Shown here: piece after piece, positions 56,643 to 64,000 of the stretch
Layout: each line of letters starts with the position of its first letter
Numbering within the stretch: position 1 is the stretch's first letter
Assembly (NCBI GenBank): GCA_965644315.1
Contig: CBFFRQ010000078.1
Location: 62,001 to 126,000 of the forward strand
DNA from: Caecitellus pseudoparvulus
Taxonomy: Eukaryota; Bigyra: Bicosoecida
Direction: 5' to 3'
DNA: 64,000 nucleotides
Position numbers and translations under genes: made by a program
The notes under the pieces: model-generated
Seen by the model: only the letters and a program-made list of their open reading frames with translations
The model's database searches: none
What the model was told of the DNA's origin: nothing

Positions 56643-59600
56643 ATGCAGGCGCAGTCATCTGGCCCGTCGCTGCCAACGGGAGGCGAGCCACAGACACGCC
56701 CGCTGGGCGGAGGGGAGGGCGCCGCTGTGCGTCAGGCCGGGACAGCAGACGACGGCAGGCCAGCGCAGGGCAGCCCCCCCCCGCTGTCCCTGCGGGCACC
56801 CCCCTCCACCAGTGCCGGCGACGCGGCTGGCGTGGTGGGTGAGGCGTTGGAGGGCGACGCGCCGCTGGCCCTGCTGCGGAGCATGGGCCCACCCTCCGCA
56901 CTGACCCGCCTCGCCGCCGCCATGGGCCACGCCACGACTGCCGACAGCGCCCCCCCGTCGCCCGCCCTCCCCTCTGCCGCCCTGGCCTCCACACAGGCTG
57001 TGCCGGGCAGCGAGGGGGGTGCAGGGGGGGTCCACGGCTCCCCCCCCCGCTCAGCACTGCCGGACACGACAGGGCAGTACGCCGGTGGCCGGCACATTGG
57101 CGAGGCGCCCTCGTGGCCAGGCTACTCTGACGCTGGCGCAGGGGGCGATGTGCGTGGCGAGCTGGCCACACCCCTCGTCGCGCCGCCGTCCAGTGGCCTC
57201 AGCAACACGAAAGCAGCCAAGGCAGCTCGGCGCAACCGACCTGCCGTCGCTGCTGCCCACGAGAGTGCTGTCAGCATGCAGGTGTTGCCTGGCATGCCGC
57301 CGCCGGTGGTGCCGTTGTTTTCGCGAAACGCAGGCGAAACGCCGGGTGACCCCTCCCCCTCGTCCATGTACGCCGCAGCGACGGCTGCAACGCTGCTGTC
57401 GCCACCCGAGGCAGCATTGCTGGATTCAAACAACTTGCCCACCCTGCCGTGCGTGCAGGGGCATGCGTTCACGCCCAACGCCCAGCGCCTGTGGCGAGTG
57501 GGCGCCGCACCGCCGCCCGCCACACACTGGGCGCTGCAGCCACTGCCCTTTCGCCCGGGGCTGGCGGTGCTGCACGGGGCTGCGCTCAGCGGGGAGCCCT
57601 CCCGTCCTGCGTTGCACGGCACGACGTCCACTGGCTCCTCCGTGCCCAGCGTGGTGACTCCGCATGCTATGGGGTGCCCCGCCCCGCCAGACCGCGGCCA
57701 CGCCCACGACAAGGCCGCCTTCACAACGCCCATGGTCACTGCCAGCACACTGTCCTCTGCACGCATGCTGCCGGCATCCACCGCCTGGGACCTTGCGGCG
57801 GCTCTGCGGGCGGCGGCGGCGGCTTCCCTGCGGAATTTGGCCGCTGACCGCGGGCGCCGGCGACCCCCCGCCCCACCCACGCTGGCAGCGCTGGCGCCAG
57901 CCCTGGCGACGCTGCCCCCCACGCCGCCCCTGCAGAGCAGCAACCCCCTTGCACACACGAGTCACCCGTTCGCGCCGCTGGTGGTGGCGCTGGCCTCCTT
58001 CGTCCGGGTGCGTTTCGGGCAGTGGCTGGACGACCTGGTGGATGCGGCGGATGTGGTGGGGGACACCAGTGGCACGGCCCTGGCTCTGGCGGCGGGGGGG
58101 GGGATGCATGCCCCCCTGCCTCCCCCCAGTGACTCCGCGGGCCAGCTGGCTCCTGCGTTGACCATGGCCACGCCCGGCGCCGCCGACGCCGCCATCCGCG
58201 TCGCCTTCGCCGCCCAACCGGAGCTGCAGCAGGTGCTGGTGGATCTCGCAACTTGTGCCCGCAAGCACCTCGTCGTGAACCTGGCTGCCACCACAGACGC
58301 CATCGCAGAGGCAGAGGGGGCATATGGAGGGCGGGTGCCGGGGGCCGGAACACTCACCGGCGTCGCCATTACGGCCCTCGTGGAACACATGGCCCCCGGC
58401 ATGGCTGCGAAATACGCACGAGTCAGCGTCGGGCTGCAGCCTGCCTTTGCACTGTCCCTCACACACACCCGGGCGGCGGTGTCCGGGCAGCGGGAGGTGG
58501 GGGCGGGGTCCGGGCACCCCGACGCCGCGGCAGCGCCCGGAGCCCGAACACCGTGTCCACCCGGAACAGTCCCCGTGCCCACGGCGGAGGATGACGTGGT
58601 GACTCACGAAGATGCTGCGTTGCGGGCGGGCGCAGCGCGGGTCTGGAGCGCAATCGTGGAGCCGTACTTCGCCCCCCTGGATGCCGTGTCCCTGACCCCC
58701 CTCATCCGCCGCCTGGCAGTGCGTGCTACGGTGGCGGCGGCGGCGGCCCAGCTCGGTGTTCCGCTGGACACCGGCGCCTCGGCCGGCCTGCTCCTGCCGC
58801 ATCCACAGCACCCCGCGGCACAGGGCCTGTGTGCGGCAGTCGTGGACTCGGACGCCACGGGGCGGGAGGGGGGGGCTACCGGAACACGGAACAGCATCCG
58901 CGCTGCCCTGGACGTGGTGGCCAACCTGTACCACGCACATGCCTGGCAAGTGCTGGCGGATGCCGTGGACGCCACCCCCGGCTGTGACATCGACCCGGCC
59001 CAGGGGCTGCAAGAGGCGTACCTGCAAGCGGCCAGTGCGGGGCGCAAGAGTGCTTCGGTGCCGCTAGCCCCCCTCGCGCCACTGCTGGACCCCCCCTCCC
59101 TCGTGCAGGCAGCTCAGGTGGCGCTGCACCCCCCCCGCATCCTCCAGGCCCAAGACCCCGAGCCGGAACACAAGGGGGGTGGCGATGGTGTTCCGAGTGC
59201 TGTTCCGGGTTGTGTCACCGTGGTCCTGCAGCGTTCCGGCCGCGCCGTCACGGCACAGTGGAGGTTGCCGGAGGAGGAGGGAGGGGAGGACGCAGCACCC
59301 CCCCCTGCGAGCCCCTTGCGTGAGGGGGGTCTGAGGGGGGGTCGCCTGGAGACCTGGAACCCCGTCGCACCCAGCGTTCTCGCTGCGCGGCTGGCGTTTC
59401 CCAGCCACCCGGATCGGCACCTGATGCTGGGTATGCCGCCCCCGCCCTCGGATGCGGAGGGGGGGGATGAGGGGGGGGCCGGCTCCAGCAGCCGCTATGG
59501 GGGGGGTGCTGCCTTATTGGCCACCACCTCCTCACGTCGCCGGTCGTCTGTGGGAGGGGGGGTCCGAGGGGGGGGAGGGGGGTGGCGGCGATCGTTGCAC

Positions 59601-62600
59601 CCCCTTGCACACCCCAGGCGCGCCCCCCCTAGCCACCCCTCAGGATGTGCCCTGGGCCACCGGTGCCCTGCACCCCAACGACGCCTTTGCCAGGTCGGAA
59701 CACGGCCATGCCGCCGTGGTGTTCTCAGAAGACCTATGCCCCGTCTCGCTGGAGCTGGCCGCCACCCAAGCGCGTCTGGCGCGTGTGACAGCCAGAACAG
59801 ACTGGGCTCTGTTCCAGGTGGCCCAGCGCGTGCTGGAGTCAGGAGAGGCCAGCACGCAGGCAGGCATCCTGCCGCTGTTCTGCGCAGAACACCACCTGCA
59901 GAGCGTCGTGGACGTTCTGGCCGCCCAGCGACATGCATCGGCACCCCCCCTGTACAGGGCCCCTGCCCCCCCCCCTCTGCCCACCACCTCCTGGCTCGCG
60001 GCCGTGCTGCAGGTGACTCGTGCCGTGAACCACACGCCTGGCTCGCTGTGGAGCGGCGAGTCACTGCGCGAGTCACCCCGTGCACCGCCACTGCCGCTGC
60101 CACCTGTGCCTGCCGCAGCCGGAACACGGGGTTGGGACGGAACACCTGGCGCCCTCGTGCGTGACGGGTTCTGGGAGTCACTGGTGCTGAACGTGCTGCA
60201 GCAGCTGCACGCGTGGCAGCGCGTTTCAGCTGCGTTTCACCGCGGCACCAGTGACCGCACGCCCACCTTCAATCAGCTGGAGGCAGAAGCCATTCCCGCG
60301 TCGTGGAGAGTGAAGGTGGCGGGGCGGGTGGTGCCGGGAGAGGGGGGCACTGCCCCCCCCTCCACCCCCTCCCGAGCAGGCACAGAGCACGGCTCAGGGG
60401 TGGGTGGCAGTGCACATGCTGTGGAGGGTGGCAAGCGCCTGAGGGGGGGTGCGGGCGGGGGTGCAGGGGGGGGTCGGCGGTCACGACGAGGCCGCCGCCC
60501 CCGCTCCAGCGCCAGTGCAACCTCCTCCCCTGGAGGGGGGGGTGTGCAGGGGGGGGGAGGTGGCGAGGGGGGGGATGCGCCCCCCTCCCCCACCGACGCC
60601 GATGTCGTGTGCCAGGTGTGTTTTGACGGCACTTGCTTCGACGACAACTCCATCATCATGTGTGACGCCTGTAGTGTCCCCGTGCATGTCTGGTGCTACG
60701 GTATCGGCGCTGTGCCTGATGGGGATGCGCCCTGGCTCTGTGACGTGTGTAGTCAGGCAGCGGTGGGGGCGGGGACCGCATCCATCACGGCTGAGGGCAC
60801 ATTGGACGTGCAGGGGTCCTCCTCCTCCCAACGGCGGGGAGGGGGGGACGGAGTCACTTTCTCTGCTGCGTTGCCAACGCTGGCTCGGCGGGTGACGCAC
60901 CTCCCCTCAGCGCTGGAGCAGGGGGGGGCGTCCGTCGGGGATGCCCAGTGGCAGTTGGAGTCTGCGGCAGTGGGGCGTAATACGCTGGAGTGGCACCACT
61001 CCAAACACCGCCCCGAGGGTGGCGAGTGGGTCGTGCCACCGGGCGCGCTGGGCCCACCCTCTGCATGCTGCCTGGCACCACCCCCCTCACGCCGAGGCGC
61101 ACCCCCCCCCTTCACCCCCTTCGACGTCTCCTGTGCCCTGTGTGGCGGGGCAGGTGGCGCCATGAAGATGACCCGGTGTGGGCGGTGGGTGCACGTGTCC
61201 TGTGCCCTGTGGACACCAGGCGTGTGGGTGGGCGACCTGCACCGCATGTCCCCCATCGAGATGCGACCTGAGATCGTGCAGGCCCAGGCCGCCGCCAGCA
61301 TCACCTCCCCTGCAGCCCTGCGCCGCCTGTTGCGGGGGGGGCGGGGGCGCGCCCTGCTGGAGTTGGTGGGGGAGGGAGGGGTGTCGCACCCCCCCCCTCA
61401 CACCCCTCAGGTCGACCTCCTGCGCATCCTGCGCCCCTCTGCCCTTGGCGCGGGGCTGCCCCCCCCACCGGGGTATGTCCAGGCTTGTGTCCGGAATTTG
61501 GTGCACAGCGCCTGTGAGGGGTGTGAGGGGGGGGGCGGGCACAACCCCCACCTGCTGCTGCCCCAGCGGTCATCAGCCCCCCCCCCTGACACCCCCTCTG
61601 TGGGGGGTAGCAAGCGGGCTCGATCTCCTGAAGGGGGGGCAGGGGCGGACCCCACCCCCGTCCCCTCCCAGCGCGTGGCGGACGCGCTGGCGGCCTGGGG
61701 CATCGAGTTGCACGATGAAGGGTCGGACCGTCATCGCGGCGCCGTCATCCTCACCCCCCGCTACGCCCTCGCGCGGCGGCTGGGCAACCTCTCCCAGCGC
61801 AGTGCCCGCCTGGAGGCCAAGTGTGTGTCTATGCTCACTGAGCTGCTGTCTGACAAGCCCCGGCGGGGGGTCACTCTGGAGGCGTACGAGCAGGCGTGTG
61901 CTGCGTTTCATAAGTCCACGTCGGATGTCGGGGTGCGTGTGCGTCTGAAGCTGTTCCCGGCAGGGCACCGTATTACGCGGGAGGACCTCAGGGCCGTCAA
62001 GGCCGCCTCGCGTGCCCAGCCCGCCGCCACACCCGCTGACACACCGACACCGGGGGGAGGGGATGGAGGTGGTGCAGTGGACCCCCCTGACACCCCCCTG
62101 GGGTCTGACCGAGGGTCGATAGGGGGGGGGGTCCTGGACACACCCGGACCCCCCTCTCTGCACAGCCAGGTGCAGGCGGCCCTGGCCGCGGGAGGGGGGG
62201 CTTGCCGCCGCACTCTGCTGTCCACCACACCCGCGACCTTAGATAGCCTCAGCGCTGCCCTGAGCCAGCTGGCGGCACGGGTGGGGATGCAGGGTGCCGC
62301 CGCCACCGCCGCGGAGGAGGAGGGGGGGGGACATGCGTGTTCCGCCTTGGGTGTTCCGGGTGCCCCTGTCTGCCCCGTGTGTCAGTCTGGCGGCGGGCGC
62401 CTGCTGCGCACCCCCGTGTTCGGGGGGGCTGGGGGCTCCCCCCACCCCCCCCTCACGGGCTGGGTGTGGGTACACCCCATGTGTGCTTGGGTGGGGGGGT
62501 GGCACATGCGGCTCCTGCGGTGGCCCCGTGTGGAGGAGGCGGAGGAGGGGGGGGCGTCAGGGGTCCCCCCCCTGCACCCCCTCCTCCGGGATGTGGCTGT

Positions 62601-64000
62601 GGACCGCCAGCCCGTGTTCCGACCTGGAAGGCAGAACACGGGATCCGTGGCTGAAGCACTGGAGCACTTGCCCCCCTCTCCCCAGGAACTGAACACGTAC
62701 CAATTGGGCTGCCCTGACGGCACCCTGTACGCGGGAGCAGACAGCACAGCGCTCGTGATCAGTGCCCCCCCTAACACCCCTGCCTGGGTGCACACGCGCG
62801 ACCCCAGCTCGGGCATTCCTGAGTGGGGCATCCCCCCCCTGTCACCCCACCTCGTCGCAGCCTTGTGGCGGCTGCATCACCCCGCCCCCCACAGCGCTGC
62901 GTTGCAGTGGCTGATCCGAGACTGGTACAGACACAGCCCTGGGGTGGGGCTGGCCTTCAGCGGAAGGTTTATCCGCACCGCTGGACCTGGGGGGCACCTC
63001 CCCTGGTCCGGGGTGGATACGTCCCCTGGCGCCGTGCCACCAACCAGGGGTGCAGGGGGGGGAGGGATGACCCCTGCGCCCACGACATCGGCAGGGGGTG
63101 CGGCACCCCCCCCTGCACCCCCCTCCGCCCTGCACGCACCCCCCTCCTCCTCGGCAGAGGCCCGCCCAATGGCTGCCAGTGTTGCCAGTGATGCCGCCAC
63201 CCTGGCGTCGGGGAGGGACATGCCCCCCCCCTCCGCCCCCCCCTCATCCACCACCAGTGGCGGGCCGGCGAGGTCCGGACCGGCACCCCCCGCTCCCCTC
63301 CGCGTCCCAGCCTCGGGCAGTGGGGCCACCTCCCCGCCAACCCCTGGCCTGGCCCTGCCCGAGACGGCGTCCCTGCTCGTGGAGCGTTTCAGCCTTGCTG
63401 CGTTGATGCAGCTGATCGCGGCGCTGGGCCCCGTGCGGCCCAAGGCCGGCCGAGCCGCCCAGCGCCGCGCCATCCCTGCCAGGGCGCTGAACCTGCCTCG
63501 AGACCTGTGTGAAAGCGGGCTGATGTACTCGCCGCCGGTCTGTGCGGTGTGCTGCGACGTCGGCGTGCCGGCCACGCTCAGCTGCGCCTGCTGCGGAATT
63601 AGCGTGCACGCGCACTGCGTGGGGCTGGGCGACGCCCCCTTCCCCGACCTGCACGCCATCACCAGCTCCACGTCCCAAGCGGGCCGTGCGAAATACGCAG
63701 ACCCCATCCTCAGCGACGCCCAGGGCAAACGCAGCAACGCAGCGGCTGCCGCGTGCTTCTCAAAATCCGCTGGCGCCCACGGGCTGCCGGCACTGGCACA
63801 CGCCCTGCGAGGGGTCATGCTGGCCACGCCGGCCTCCAAACAACAAACCCTCTCCTCTGAGCAAGTGGCGGCTTCCGCAGAGCTGCTGCAGCGGTACGGG
63901 CGGTCGGCTGCTGCGACGGTGGCGGGTGCGACGCCGTTGTCGCACGGTGCGCTGGCGGCGCTGGTGGGGCGATCTCGGGTCGTGAGGAGCAGCTCCAAGG
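56643..64000 (+). CDS. Giant PHD-finger protein, 3' end outside window
   Basis: The ATG at 56643 (MQAQSSGPSLPTGGEPQTRP) opens a long frame. Near 59.54-59.62 kb the coding frame changes, best explained by a short intron ending CACCCCAG at about 59620 (donor unresolved), and then stays open to the window end; about 2,430 residues are visible. The N-terminal 950 residues are Ala/Pro/Gly-rich with helical parts. Zinc modules: PHD at about 60604-60755 (CQVCFDGTCFDDNSIIMCDA, HVWCYG, WLCDVC); an extended-PHD-like knuckle at about 61130-61230 (CALCGGAGGAMKMTRCGRWV, HVSCALWTPGVWVGD), as in JADE/BRPF/AF10 proteins; a CPVC..HPMCAW pair near 62370-62490; and another PHD-like one at 63541-63630 (CAVCCDVGVPATLSCACCGI, HAHCVGLGD). 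A nuclear histone-reading role is inferred. Long G or C runs are frequent from 58 kb on. Confidence 0.75.

Overview
This is a GC-rich (roughly two-thirds G+C by eye) window of nuclear DNA from a unicellular eukaryote. The genes are split by short spliceosomal introns (about 44 to 310 bp), spacers are small, and genes lie on both strands. MKS1 at the ciliary transition zone, a CEP350-like giant coiled-coil protein and a kinetochore BUB3 point to a flagellated protist. Topoisomerase VI subunit B and a type-IIC Na+/K+-type P-ATPase with a very large M7-M8 loop (a layout I recall from marine algal Na+-ATPases such as that of Heterosigma) fit a marine alga or related SAR/haptophyte-type protist. 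I cannot fix the lineage from this window alone.

Layout. 0-2.7 kb: 3' part of a TPR-type protein (+). 2.9-5.9 kb: MKS1 (-). 6.1-7.9 kb: FSP1/AIFM2-like flavoprotein (-). 8.3-9.3 kb: membrane-anchored OvoA-C-type methyltransferase (-). 9.6-11.85 kb: two convergent ATP10-family genes. 11.85-13.4 kb: unassigned spacer with an AT-rich island. 13.4-15.0 kb: ornithine aminotransferase (-). 15.8-24.9 kb: a 3,000-residue repeat-rich protein (+). 25.0-27.4 kb: Tousled-like kinase (-). 27.9-28.9 kb: Rab18-like GTPase (+). 29.1-31.3 kb: TOP6B (+). 31.5-32.3 kb: ORMDL (-). 32.5-33.9 kb: cathepsin B (-). 34.5-40.2 kb: cyclic-nucleotide phosphodiesterase with a giant proline-rich repeat array (+). 40.5-42.0 kb: unknown protein (+). 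42.2-43.2 kb: coiled-coil protein (+). 43.6-46.1 kb: kelch-BTB protein (+). 46.1-47.0 kb: TRAPPC5 (-). 47.2-52.4 kb: P-type ATPase (+). 52.6-53.8 kb: BUB3 (+). 54.1-55.5 kb: N-terminally extended Rab (+). 56.6 kb to the window end: giant PHD-finger protein (+, 3' truncated).

No operon logic applies, but themes recur: flagellum and centrosome (MKS1, the giant scaffold, possibly the coiled-coil protein), membrane traffic (two Rabs, TRAPPC5), lipid and redox protection (FSP1-like, ovothiol-type methyltransferase, ORMDL), mitochondrial assembly (two ATP10 paralogues) and chromatin or mitosis (TLK, BUB3, PHD protein, TOP6B). Exon joins were worked out by hand from reading frame, GT..AG sites and recalled family alignments.

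The most noteworthy signals are: a splice-donor consensus dominated by GTGCGT rather than GTRAGT; a 9-mer TGCGGAAAT recurring far above chance, three times shortly upstream of a start; an almost perfectly homogenised Pro/Gly/Arg array fused to a phosphodiesterase; a roughly 300-residue insertion in the ATPase M7-M8 loop; and two ATP10 paralogues whose stop codons share one 10-bp palindrome.
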